This document shows positions 37,666 through 46,439 of a stretch of DNA of 64,000 nt, in pieces (position 1 is the stretch's first letter; the number at the start of each line of letters is the position of its first letter). The notes beneath the pieces were generated by a model. The model did not search any database and had not been told where the DNA came from. It was given only the letters and a program-made list of their open reading frames with translations. The position numbers and the translations under genes were made by a program. This stretch comes from Idiomarina aquatica (GTDB lineage: Bacteria > Pseudomonadota > Gammaproteobacteria > Enterobacterales > Alteromonadaceae): NCBI RefSeq assembly GCF_004362895.1, contig NZ_SNXI01000014.1, forward strand, positions 16,255 to 80,254, written 5' to 3'.

Positions 37666-37679
37666 TCACGGTTGAACGC

Positions 37680-38684
37680 TCAGACACTACCGGCCTGAGC
37701 CTTTTCAAATTCACGAATAGTTTGGTGTGCTTTTTGTATGGATTGACGCGATAACACCTGTCGCTGGCCATCGAGCACCTGGCCTTGCGGAATTTCCATC
37801 GCCAGTTTTTTAGCGGCATTAAGCATCATGTTAAACGCCTGCTGGCCATCATAATCCAGTGGTAACGTCATAAACAACGCTACCCCTTCGGTTTCAAAGT
37901 TTTCGATGTTATCTAAGTCAAAGGTGCCTGGATTAAACATATTGGCAACGCTAAAAATTAATGGTCCGTTACCTGAGGTTTGCTCGTAACGATGAAAAAT
38001 GCCCATCTCACCAAACTTGCACCCCAGTTCGGTCATCATTTGCAATAACACAGCGCCCTGTACTGAACCTTTAACAAATAACGAAATAACTTCCTGCGCC
38101 GGCGGCGGTGTTGATTTTTGCATGGTGGGTTCAGCAGCAGTCGACTCTGGTTCTAACTCTGGAGCGGGTTCAGGCTCAGGGTCATGCTCGGGTTCAGCTT
38201 TTGCTTTTATATCCGGCTCGGGCGCTGCTTCTGCTTGCTCGTCATTATCGTTTGCCGTTAATTCGAACTCTGCCTGTTGCAGTGCATCTGCTTCATCTTT
38301 GTTAACCCGCATGGAAGGCAACGGTGTATTGTCGTCCTCAAGATCCAGGTTCATCGACATTTGCTCAATCTCATCGTCTGCGCTCGGCGCCGTATTTACT
38401 TTTGAGCTTTTGGATTCATTCAGATTAGGCTTATGAGTACTAGCCGTCTTGTCATCAGTATCTGGCTGCGCATGCTCACGTTTTTTAACGACCCGAACTT
38501 CGCCGACGCCGTCATCATCAAACCCGGCATTCGTTGCCGAGGCTCGCTGCCGCTTAGCAGCTACCTGTTCTTTTTGTTGCGTCATTTTTTGGCTGTTACG
38601 GCGCATCGTCCACAAGCCGTGGCCGATGATTGCAATAATCAGCAGCACACCAACAATGCTTAACGTGATCTGTAGATTGCTCAT
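37680..38684 (-). CDS. zipA: Cell division protein ZipA
   Basis: A 334-residue bitopic inner-membrane protein that tethers FtsZ. It has an N-terminal transmembrane helix (about 5-26), a basic patch, a long acidic Pro/Glu/Ala-rich linker (about 90-195, with PEPEPAPELEPES) and the C-terminal ZipA FtsZ-binding domain (about 198-325, VISLFVKGSVQGAVLLQMM). It lies between smc and ligA, as in other gammaproteobacteria lacking MukB. Confidence 0.95.
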   Translation of the reverse strand: MSNLQITLSIVGVLLIIAIIGHGLWTMRRNSQKMTQQKEQVAAKRQRASATNAGFDDDGVGEVRVVKKREHAQPDTDDKTASTHKPNLNESKSSKVNTAPSADDEIEQMSMNLDLEDDNTPLPSMRVNKDEADALQQAEFELTANDNDEQAEAAPEPDIKAKAEPEHDPEPEPAPELEPESTAAEPTMQKSTPPPAQEVISLFVKGSVQGAVLLQMMTELGCKFGEMGIFHRYEQTSGNGPLIFSVANMFNPGTFDLDNIENFETEGVALFMTLPLDYDGQQAFNMMLNAAKKLAMEIPQGQVLDGQRQVLSRQSIQKAHQTIREFEKAQAGSV

Positions 38685-38718
38685 TCAGTTGCCAACCCTT
38701 AGTTATTTTAATTCTTGC

Positions 38719-41700
38719 TTAGCTTTCGGTCATTGCGACCGCTTGCTCTACATCAACAGCGACGAGTCGTGATACGCCGGCTTCCTGCATTGTCACACCT
38801 GCCAGGTGCGACGCCATTTCCATAGCCACTTTGTTGTGACTTATATAAATAAACTGTACTGATTCTGACATTTCACTGACCAAACGGCAAAAACGAGCAA
38901 CGTTGGCATCATCCAGCGGCGCGTCCACCTCATCCAGCAGGCAGAAAGGTGCCGGATTAAGTCTAAAAATAGCAAAAACTAATGATAAAGCGGTTAACGC
39001 CTTTTCACCACCACTTAGCAGGTGAATGGTACTATTTTTCTTGCCCGGAGGCTGCGCCATTATGGCAACTCCGGTCTCCAATAAATCGTCATCCGTCAAT
39101 TCAAGTCGCGCACTGCCCCCGCCAAACACCTTGGGGAACAACGTTTGCAGATCCGCATTTACCGCATCAAACGTCTGCCGGAATCGTTGTCGGGTCTCTT
39201 TATCGATTTTTCGAATCGCGGCTTCTAAGGTCTCCAGCGCCGAGGATAAATCATCAAACTGCTGGTCTAGGTAGTCTTTTCGTTCTTTTTGCGTTTCAGC
39301 TTCTTCAATAGCCGCCAGGTTAATAGCGCCCAGCCGTTTGACTTTGTTTTGCACGTCGTCCAGTTGTTGCTGCCAACGGCTTTCCCGGGCATCTTCAGGT
39401 AAGGTCTGCAATAACTCTTTTAAGTTACTGTTATTGTCTGCTAACGCCTGCACCACCGATTGCGTGCGTTCCTGCAGTTTTGCCAGTTCTATTTCAGTGC
39501 TTTGCATCTGTTGCTGCAATTGCGCTACTTTTTCACGCAGGCTCGCACTCCCCTGACTTAGCTCGTGCAACTCGTTTTCTAACTGCGCTAAATGGTCGCG
39601 CGACTCAGTCAGCACTTCTTCCTGTTGCTGCCGCTGTTCCAGCAACAGCTGTAATTGTTCTCGTTGCTCGGCTTGCTGCTCGCTCGATTCCAGGTCTTCG
39701 GCTAATTGTTCTAGCTCCTGCAGCAGCGCCTCGTAGCGCTCATTATGCCGTTGATGCAACTTTTGTTGTTGCTGTTGCTGCTGAGTTAGGTGTTGTTGTT
39801 GCAGCATGAGTTGCTGTTTTTTACTCTGTAACTGCTGTTGCTGTTGTTGCTGATCGCGAAGCCGCTGCTGCAAATCCTGCAATTGTTGCTGGTCCGTCTC
39901 GGGTAACTCGTCAAGTTGCTGCTGCGTTTGTGCCAGCGTTTGTTGCACATCGTCTAGCTGTGCAATTAATTGTTGCTGCTGTTGTTGTAATTGCTCGCGT
40001 TGCTGCAAAGCTTGCTGTTGGCGCTGCTGATCAAGCTGATATTGCTGTCGCGCGTACCGCAGCTGTTGCTCGTTAGTTGCTTTTTGGGTCGCTAACGCAT
40101 GCAATGCCTGTTGTTCTGTTTGTTGTTGCCTTTGCAGCTGCTGTAACTCACTTTTGCTTTGCTCAACCTCGCTGCTAATTTCACTCAACGCCTGCTGGCT
40201 TTGCTCGATTTGCTGCTGCAGATTGTCGACTTCAGCTTGCATTACCAACACGCTGTCTTCATCACTAACCGTTTCGCAATCTGCCGACCAACGACTAAAC
40301 CAATGGCCTTGCTCTGTTAAGGCGATGAGTATATCGGGTTGTTGTGCAAAGGCGCTGTCAGCCTCAGCTTTGTCAGCCACTAACGCGCAATAATTCAGCC
40401 ACGGCCATTGCTTGAGAGCGCCGGTTACCACCGACGATGCGCGCGGGCATTGACCGCTTGCCGTATCGCTATCGTCTGGCCATGCGACGCTGACACCTTC
40501 AGGCACGGCTTCCTTCGGTGCGGTGTTCAACCAGTATCCACTCAGCCAGGGCCCGGCGACACGCTCGATGGCTGCCTGCCACGGCGCCTCGACCTGTAAC
40601 ATTTCACGCAGCGGCTTGGCGCCGTGACGCTCGAGCCATTGTTGCGCATTGCTAGTTAATTGAGGCTGTTGCCGTTGCAGAATTTGCAGCAACGCAGCAC
40701 GGCGCGCATCTAGCTGGTTTTGCTGACGCTCTGTCGCAGTATATTGTTGCTGCTGTTCGGCTAACTGACGCTGCTGCTTGTCGTGTGTCGCATTGGTTTG
40801 CTGCAACGCTTGCTCGGCAGCCAAATAGTCCTGCTGTACCTGCTCGAGTTGTTGTTGCGCCTGCTCGCATTCCTGTTCAGCTAGTTGCAACGATTCACTT
40901 AACGCATCGATAGACAGGCTTTGTAACTGCTCTTGCGTATGTTCCAGCTGCTGTTGCAATCGCTGTTGCTGTAACTGATGTTGCTGAACTTGTTGTTGCA
41001 ACTGTCGTTGCTGGTGCAGCGCGTCATTTTGTTGATGCTGTAATCGGTCGTATTGCTGCTGGGTTTCATCTAATTGTTCGTCCACTACCAGCAACTGCTC
41101 TTCTACCTGCTCAGTTGCCGGCAGCAACTGCTCAATTTGCACTTCGATGTGTTGTAATTCTGACTGATCTTCGCCGGCTTGTTGTTGCAACTGCTGCAGT
41201 TCACCCTGCAGTTGCCCGCGGCGTTGCTGTTGTTGTTGATAAAGTTGTTGCTGGTGTTGGAGTTGCTGTTCTAACCGCGTAATTTGATTAGACACAGTAA
41301 AAAGTTGTTGCTGCTGGTCATCGACCGTCTGTTTTAACTCCTCAGCCCGCTCGCGGCGTTCAATGACGCCACGTTCATCGCCCGTCTGTTCGGTTTGCCA
41401 GCGTTCAAGCTCGGTTTGTTGTTGCGTTAATTGTTGCTGTAATTGTTGACGCTGTTGTTCCAGCTGAAGCCAGCGAATGGCATACAGCTCGCCTTTGAGT
41501 TGCCGTTCTTTGGTTTTAAGCTCTTTATAGCGCGTGGCAGCGGCGGCCTGCCGTTGCAGCTTTTCCAGCTGCTGGCCTAATTCCTCGCGTACATCGCTGA
41601 TACGCTCCAGATTTTCGCGGGTGTGTCCGATACGGTTTTCTGTTTCGCGGCGGCGTTCCTTGTATTTAGAAATACCTGCTGCCTCTTCGATAAATACGCG

Positions 41701-42180
41701 CAGCTCTTGCGGCTTCGACTCGATTAACCGCGAGATCATGCCCTGCTCTATAATGGCGTAGCTACGCGGACCCAGGCCGGTTCCCAGAAATAAGTCGGTG
41801 ATGTCGCGACGACGGCATTTGCTGCTATTTAAGAAGTAATTGGACTGGCCATCCCGGGTAACCTGGCGCTTGACAGAAATTTCTTTAAATGCGGCAAACT
41901 CACCCTGAATACGACCGCTGGTGTTATCAAAAACAAGCTCGACACTGGCCTGTGACACAGGTTTACGCGACGACGAACCGTTAAAAATAACGTCAGTCAT
42001 GGCATCGCCACGCAAATTCTTTGCCGAGCTTTCGCCCAGCACCCAACGCACGGCATCAATAACGTTTGATTTGCCACAGCCATTCGGCCCGACAACACAC
42101 GTCATTTGATCCGGAAAAGGCACTTTTGTTGGGTCGACAAAGGATTTAAAGCCGACCAGCTTTATATGTTTTAGCCGCAT
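38719..42180 (-). CDS. smc: Chromosome segregation protein SMC
   Basis: A 1153-residue SMC ATPase that organises the chromosome with ScpA and ScpB. Walker A is VGPNGCGKSNVIDAVRW near the N-terminus. The C-terminal head has the signature HLLSGGEKALTALSL and Walker B CLLDEVDAPLDDANVARF. A hinge lies near the middle (about 505-640). Both coiled-coil arms are extraordinarily glutamine-rich, with runs such as RQQLQQQLTQQQTELERW and many Q4-Q6 tracts, visible on the plus strand as long TTGCTG-rich low-complexity DNA. It is followed by zipA and is divergent from cysZ. Confidence 0.96.
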   Translation of the reverse strand: MRLKHIKLVGFKSFVDPTKVPFPDQMTCVVGPNGCGKSNVIDAVRWVLGESSAKNLRGDAMTDVIFNGSSSRKPVSQASVELVFDNTSGRIQGEFAAFKEISVKRQVTRDGQSNYFLNSSKCRRRDITDLFLGTGLGPRSYAIIEQGMISRLIESKPQELRVFIEEAAGISKYKERRRETENRIGHTRENLERISDVREELGQQLEKLQRQAAAATRYKELKTKERQLKGELYAIRWLQLEQQRQQLQQQLTQQQTELERWQTEQTGDERGVIERRERAEELKQTVDDQQQQLFTVSNQITRLEQQLQHQQQLYQQQQQRRGQLQGELQQLQQQAGEDQSELQHIEVQIEQLLPATEQVEEQLLVVDEQLDETQQQYDRLQHQQNDALHQQRQLQQQVQQHQLQQQRLQQQLEHTQEQLQSLSIDALSESLQLAEQECEQAQQQLEQVQQDYLAAEQALQQTNATHDKQQRQLAEQQQQYTATERQQNQLDARRAALLQILQRQQPQLTSNAQQWLERHGAKPLREMLQVEAPWQAAIERVAGPWLSGYWLNTAPKEAVPEGVSVAWPDDSDTASGQCPRASSVVTGALKQWPWLNYCALVADKAEADSAFAQQPDILIALTEQGHWFSRWSADCETVSDEDSVLVMQAEVDNLQQQIEQSQQALSEISSEVEQSKSELQQLQRQQQTEQQALHALATQKATNEQQLRYARQQYQLDQQRQQQALQQREQLQQQQQQLIAQLDDVQQTLAQTQQQLDELPETDQQQLQDLQQRLRDQQQQQQQLQSKKQQLMLQQQHLTQQQQQQQKLHQRHNERYEALLQELEQLAEDLESSEQQAEQREQLQLLLEQRQQQEEVLTESRDHLAQLENELHELSQGSASLREKVAQLQQQMQSTEIELAKLQERTQSVVQALADNNSNLKELLQTLPEDARESRWQQQLDDVQNKVKRLGAINLAAIEEAETQKERKDYLDQQFDDLSSALETLEAAIRKIDKETRQRFRQTFDAVNADLQTLFPKVFGGGSARLELTDDDLLETGVAIMAQPPGKKNSTIHLLSGGEKALTALSLVFAIFRLNPAPFCLLDEVDAPLDDANVARFCRLVSEMSESVQFIYISHNKVAMEMASHLAGVTMQEAGVSRLVAVDVEQAVAMTES

Positions 42181-42297
42181 TTATGTCGTTATATCGTTTT
42201 TTGTAACAATTTCAAGGATGCATCCACTGCCGCCTCGGGCTACCATCTTAGCATTAAAGATACTGATATACGCTAGTCAAAAAAGGGTGATGTTAGC

Positions 42298-43038
42298 ATG
42301 CGTAGTGCAATTTACAGCGACAACGGCCTGGCCTATCTTGCAAGAGGCCTAAAGCTTATTCAAACCAAAGGCTTAAAACGCTTTGTACTGATACCAATTG
42401 CGATTAACTTTCTATTGTTCGGTGGCGCGGTTTACTGGCTTACGGTAACCACCCAAGCCTGGACTGACAAGGTTATAGGTTGGTTACCCAGTTACTTTCA
42501 ATGGGTTGAATATCTTATCTACCCGTTGCTGGTTATTTTTATCCTCGCAATGTTCTATTTTTTGTTTACCTCGGTCACTAATCTTATAGCCGCGCCATTT
42601 AACGGCTTGTTGTCGGAAAAAGTCGAACGCTACGAAAGCGGTCAAACCGTCAGCGATGAAGGCATTGCCGGGCTCATCAAAGATATTCCCCGCACTCTGG
42701 GGCGTGAGTTGCAAAAAATGTGGTACTTCCTGCCACGCGCAATCGGATTCTTCTTGTTGTCTTTAGTACTACCGGTTATCGGTCAGGTTATTTGGTTTTT
42801 CTGGATTAGCTGGATGATGGCCATCCAGTACCTGGACTACCCGTTTGATAATCATAAATTACCATTTGACCGCATGCGCTTTGAACTGCGGGCGCAAAAG
42901 GGTAAATCACTAGGCTTTGGGTTCGGTATTATTGTATTAACCATGATTCCACTAGTGAATTTAATCGTGATGCCATTGGCTGTCGCAGGCGCAACGGCTA
43001 TGTGGGTCGATCACTACCGCGATAAGGCGCTTCAGTAA
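42298..43038 (+). CDS. cysZ: Sulfate transporter CysZ
   Basis: A 246-residue inner-membrane protein of the CysZ/EI24 family, which brings sulfate into the cell for cysteine synthesis. Hydrophobic helices lie near residues 25-45, 65-95, 140-170 and 200-235. Family phrases are FVLIPIAINFLLFGG, NLIAAPFNGLLSEKVE and YLDYPFDNHKLPF. The divergent location next to smc-zipA-ligA is conserved in the class. A GC-rich hairpin follows the stop. Confidence 0.94.
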   Translation: MRSAIYSDNGLAYLARGLKLIQTKGLKRFVLIPIAINFLLFGGAVYWLTVTTQAWTDKVIGWLPSYFQWVEYLIYPLLVIFILAMFYFLFTSVTNLIAAPFNGLLSEKVERYESGQTVSDEGIAGLIKDIPRTLGRELQKMWYFLPRAIGFFLLSLVLPVIGQVIWFFWISWMMAIQYLDYPFDNHKLPFDRMRFELRAQKGKSLGFGFGIIVLTMIPLVNLIVMPLAVAGATAMWVDHYRDKALQ

Positions 43039-43042
43039 GACG

Positions 43043-43063
43043 GCGGGGTACGTCTTACCCCGC
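43043..43063 (+). terminator. Hairpin after cysZ
   Basis: GCGGGGTA and TACCCCGC form a perfect 8-bp stem with a CGTCT loop, 4 bp past the cysZ stop. No clear T-run follows, so it may be a weak or Rho-assisted terminator. Confidence 0.5.
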
Positions 43064-43128
43064 TAGAAAATTATATCGCTGTTTTTAAACTGGATTAAAT
43101 TCGCTTTAATTCACTTAAGGACAGCGTT

Positions 43129-43566
43129 ATGACATCAATCCCCAATGCTACACCCCATGCCACACTGGTTTACCTATACCACCCTGATACCGGCGTTCTG
43201 CTGATGAGTCAGGCATTACAACAACTCTATGAACTGCCTAATGAGCAACGGTTATCGCCCCCTAAACGCTGGTTTAACTGTCACCCGCCGGAAGCACAGC
43301 GACAATTGCAACACGCCTTTGCTGCGCTCTGCTTTGCGAATGACGATAACCGTATGACACTGGCGCTAAAACTGCGTTCGACCAGCTGTTCCGGTCAACA
43401 CCATGACGTTGAACATCGCCTCTGTATGGTAATCATTAACGAACAACGTTTTATTTGCGGTCAGGTGAGTCCGATTTGGAACCCGCACTGTCATCGTCCA
43501 GCAAGTTATCCGCAATCCGCTTGCTGGTCTGCACGCCCATTTCGCGAAACTTTTCGATCCGGCTAA
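43129..43566 (+). CDS. Hypothetical PAS-like protein, possibly 3'-truncated
   Basis: A 145-codon ORF with a good start (AAGGACAGCGTT before the ATG). The first ~95 residues look like a degenerate PAS/input fragment (TLVYLYHPDTGVLLMSQALQQLYELP, then a C-terminal strand pattern CMVIINEQRFICGQVSP). The last 116 bp run antisense over the 3' end of rmuC and encode Pro/Ser/Arg-rich sequence (HCHRPASYPQSACWSARPF) that looks like rmuC shadow rather than evolved protein. It may be a shortened remnant of a longer regulator gene, or a small functional protein with an accidental tail. Family assignment is a guess. Confidence 0.45.
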   Translation: MTSIPNATPHATLVYLYHPDTGVLLMSQALQQLYELPNEQRLSPPKRWFNCHPPEAQRQLQHAFAALCFANDDNRMTLALKLRSTSCSGQHHDVEHRLCMVIINEQRFICGQVSPIWNPHCHRPASYPQSACWSARPFRETFRSG

Positions 43567-44767
43567 CCAGGTTGCCACGGCCGCTGGTTAGCTTTTTCAT
43601 GGCTTCTTGATAGCGATTATCGAGGGTTTGTAAACTACCGCCTATTTTTTCCAGGTCTTCGATAAAACCAACGAACTTGTCGTATAATTTTCCCGCTTCA
43701 ATCGCTATTTTCTCGGCATTGCGGTTTTGATACTCGTACTGCCAAATATTGTGCACGGTGCGCAAAGCCACCAATAAGTTGGTTGGGCTGACCAACATAA
43801 TTTGTTCATCCAGCGCCAGTTTTATAAGCTCGGGCTCACGATCAACCGCTAGTAAAAACGCCGGTTCGACCGGCACGAACATCAATACGTAGTCCAGTGT
43901 CCGCAGCCCTTCCAACTGTTGATAATTCTTTTTACCGAGTTGCTTGATATGCTGCTTCAGCGACTGTACATGATCATTCAACAAGCGTTCGCGCTCGCTG
44001 TCATCATCACTGTTAAAATAACGCTCGTAAGCCGCCAGGCTAACCTTCGAGTCAATAACCACGTCTTTTTGGTTCGGCAAGTGCACGATGACGTCCGGTT
44101 TAAAACTGCGGCCATCTTCGTCGCGGTGATGGCTTTGGGTTTTATACTCATGCCCCTCGCGTAACCCGGATTGCTCTAGAATGCGTTCCAGCACCAATTC
44201 GCCCCAATTACCTTGTTGCTTGGTGTCTCCCTTCAGCGCTTTTGTCAACGCTTCGGCCTCGTGCGCCATTTGACGGTTAAGTTCGCGCAGACTCATCACC
44301 TCTGACTTTAATGCACTGCGTTCTTTGGCCTCGTCCGTGTATTGCTGGGTTACCTGCCGCTTAAAAGACTCCAATTGCTCTTTAAATGGTGCCAGCGTGG
44401 CGCTCAGAGTTTGTTGATTTTGTTGCTGAAAGCCCTGTGATTTCTGCTCAAAAATCTTATTAGCCAGATTCTCGAATTGTTGCGTCAAGCGCTCCTCAGA
44501 CGCTTGTAATAAGCGCAGTTTGTCATCGGCATTGCGACGCTCCTGCATCGCCGTTGCACGCAACGTCTGTAGCTGCGACTCAGCGTACTGTGCCCGCTCA
44601 CGTAATTCGTCTGTGCGTTGTTGCTGTTCAGTCAGTTGCTGTTGCAATTGCTGGTTTTGTTTGCGCGCATTCACTAACAGGGTCAATGCGACAGCTGCTA
44701 GCAGCAGCACAAAAAATAAGGGTATTGCCCACAGGACAATACCCTCTTGTGTCAGCATTTCTGCCAC
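43451..44767 (-). CDS. rmuC: DNA recombination protein RmuC
   Basis: A 438-residue protein of the RmuC family, which limits sequence inversions and contains a nuclease-like fold. An N-terminal membrane helix (about 12-32) precedes a long Q/E-rich coiled coil (about 35-160). The RmuC domain (about 165-400) carries GNWGELVLERILEQSGLREG, KPDVIVHLPNQKDVVIDSKVSLAAYERYF and DYVLMFVPVEPAFLLAV. It starts 3 bp after the fumarase stop, so the two form one transcript. The 3' end overlaps the PAS-like ORF by 116 bp. Confidence 0.92.
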   Translation of the reverse strand: MAEMLTQEGIVLWAIPLFFVLLLAAVALTLLVNARKQNQQLQQQLTEQQQRTDELRERAQYAESQLQTLRATAMQERRNADDKLRLLQASEERLTQQFENLANKIFEQKSQGFQQQNQQTLSATLAPFKEQLESFKRQVTQQYTDEAKERSALKSEVMSLRELNRQMAHEAEALTKALKGDTKQQGNWGELVLERILEQSGLREGHEYKTQSHHRDEDGRSFKPDVIVHLPNQKDVVIDSKVSLAAYERYFNSDDDSERERLLNDHVQSLKQHIKQLGKKNYQQLEGLRTLDYVLMFVPVEPAFLLAVDREPELIKLALDEQIMLVSPTNLLVALRTVHNIWQYEYQNRNAEKIAIEAGKLYDKFVGFIEDLEKIGGSLQTLDNRYQEAMKKLTSGRGNLVSRIEKFREMGVQTSKRIADNLLDDDSAGSKSDSPDRK

Positions 44768-44770
44768 CGT

Positions 44771-46294
44771 TTACGCTCCTGCTTTGTCATGCATATCGGC
44801 AATTTTAACTTTCCAGATAGCAGGACCCTCGGTATGCGCGTTAGTGCCATCACTATCGACCGCTACGGTCACCGGCATATCTTCTACTTCAAACTCGTAG
44901 ATTGCTTCCATGCCAAGATCTTCAAACGCAACGACTTTAGCTTGTTTGATCGCTTTAGCAACTAAATACGCAGCACCGCCGACCGCCATCAAATACACCG
45001 CTTTGTGTTGGCGAATACTTTCAACCGCTTGCGGACCGCGCTCGGCCTTACCAATCATGCCAATGATGCCGGCTTGCTCTAACATCATATCGGTAAATTT
45101 ATCCATTCGCGTCGAGGTGGTAGGACCGGCCGGGCCCACAACTTCGTCGCCGACCGGATCAACCGGACCAACGTAGTAGATAAAGCGATTATTAAAGTCG
45201 ACCGGCAGCGATTCGCCATTTTCGATCATACCCTGAATACGCTTATGCGCGGCATCACGGCCGGTTAGCAATTTACCGGACAACAATACCGTCTCACCCA
45301 TTTTCCAATCCTGGATGTCTTCTTTAGTGACTTCATCCAGGTTCACTCTGCGCGCGTCATCACCGAGTTCGAAGGTGACGTCAGGCCAGTCTTCCAGTTT
45401 CGGCGGGGTTAAGTCTGCCACACCCGAGCCATCCAGCGTGAAGTGAACATGCCGGGTTGCTGCACAGTTGGGTATCAGGGTAACGGGTTTCGACGCAGCG
45501 TGAGTTGGCAGCGATTTGATTTTTACATCGAGCACCGTAGTCAAGCCACCCAAGCCCTGCGCACCAATACCTAAATCGTTAACCCGGTTAAATATTTCCA
45601 GGCGTAGCTCTTCTTCAGCTGTTTGCGGGCCGCGCTCGATCAATTCGTGAATATCGACCGGATCCATCAGTGATTCTTTTGCCAGCACCGCAGACTTTTC
45701 TGCTGTACCACCAATACCGATCCCCAGCATTCCCGGCGGGCACCAGCCTGCGCCCATTTTGGGCAGAGTTTCGACAACCCAGTCAGCGATAGAGTCACTG
45801 GGGTTGAGCATGACCATTTTTGATTTGTTTTCTGAGCCGCCGCCTTTTGCAGCAATCATAACCTCAACGGTATCGCCGGCAACCATGTCCAGGTGCACAA
45901 CAGCCGGCGTATTATCACCCGTGTTTTTACGTGCGCCGGCAGGATCTGCAACAATCGACGCTCGCAGCGGATTATCCGGGTTGGTATAGGCACGGCGAGT
46001 GCCCTCGTCCACCATTTGCTGCACGGTGAGGTCAGTTTTATCCCACTGCACGCCCATGCCGACTTTTACAAAACAGGTGACGATACCGGTGTCCTGACAA
46101 ATCGGACGGTGACCCTGCGCTGACATACGCGAATTCGTCAGCACCTGAGCAATCGCATTTTTAGCCGCTTCACTCTGCTCACGTTGATACGCCTCATCCA
46201 GTGCCTGAATAAAATCCAACGGATGATAATAAGAAATATATTGCAGCGCGTCCGCGATGCTCTCGATAAAGTCGCTTTGACGAATAGTAGCCAT
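44771..46294 (-). CDS. fumA: Fumarate hydratase class I
   Basis: A 507-residue iron-sulfur fumarase converting fumarate to malate in the TCA cycle. The N-terminal domain holds cluster-binding cysteines in QGHRPICQDTGIVTCFVKVG and GAGWCPPGMLGIGIGGT. The C-terminal beta domain begins near residue 330 (DIQDWKMGETVLLSGKLLTGRDAAHKRI) and has VGPAGPTTSTRMD. The frame extends 19 codons upstream, but the ATG at 46294 follows GAGGTG at good spacing and gives MATIRQSDF, the normal family start. It is co-transcribed with rmuC. A well-formed promoter lies at 46350-46378. Confidence 0.94.
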   Translation of the reverse strand: MATIRQSDFIESIADALQYISYYHPLDFIQALDEAYQREQSEAAKNAIAQVLTNSRMSAQGHRPICQDTGIVTCFVKVGMGVQWDKTDLTVQQMVDEGTRRAYTNPDNPLRASIVADPAGARKNTGDNTPAVVHLDMVAGDTVEVMIAAKGGGSENKSKMVMLNPSDSIADWVVETLPKMGAGWCPPGMLGIGIGGTAEKSAVLAKESLMDPVDIHELIERGPQTAEEELRLEIFNRVNDLGIGAQGLGGLTTVLDVKIKSLPTHAASKPVTLIPNCAATRHVHFTLDGSGVADLTPPKLEDWPDVTFELGDDARRVNLDEVTKEDIQDWKMGETVLLSGKLLTGRDAAHKRIQGMIENGESLPVDFNNRFIYYVGPVDPVGDEVVGPAGPTTSTRMDKFTDMMLEQAGIIGMIGKAERGPQAVESIRQHKAVYLMAVGGAAYLVAKAIKQAKVVAFEDLGMEAIYEFEVEDMPVTVAVDSDGTNAHTEGPAIWKVKIADMHDKAGA

Positions 46295-46349
46295 CCAACA
46301 ACACCTCATGGTTAGGGCTTGTAGCCGTAAAATCAGAATAACATCGCGC

Positions 46350-46378
46350 ATAATAGCGTTTTAAGCGCACGCTGACCA
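46350..46378 (-). promoter_or_regulatory. Candidate sigma70 promoter of the fumarase-rmuC operon
   Basis: On the minus strand, TGGTCA, 17 bp, then TATTAT, 56 bp before the fumarase start codon. It lies in the divergent gap shared with pabB. Confidence 0.55.
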
Positions 46379-46393
46379 GTCGCTGAAGCGCTG

Positions 46394-46402
46394 TGATATA
46401 AT
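46394..46402 (+). promoter_or_regulatory. Extended -10 promoter element of pabB
   Basis: TGATATAAT combines a perfect TATAAT with the upstream TGN of extended -10 promoters. The -35 region is poor (CTGACC at 19 bp) and adjoins the fumarase promoter on the other strand. Confidence 0.6.
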
Positions 46403-46439
46403 CGCCGCATCCGTCAGTGCAGAGAGAGACTGAACGCCA

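Noticed and set aside
39480..39809. Long open frames on the plus strand across smc.
   Set aside because: They arise from the repetitive Q-rich coil codons of smc and look like shadows, with no ribosome sites.
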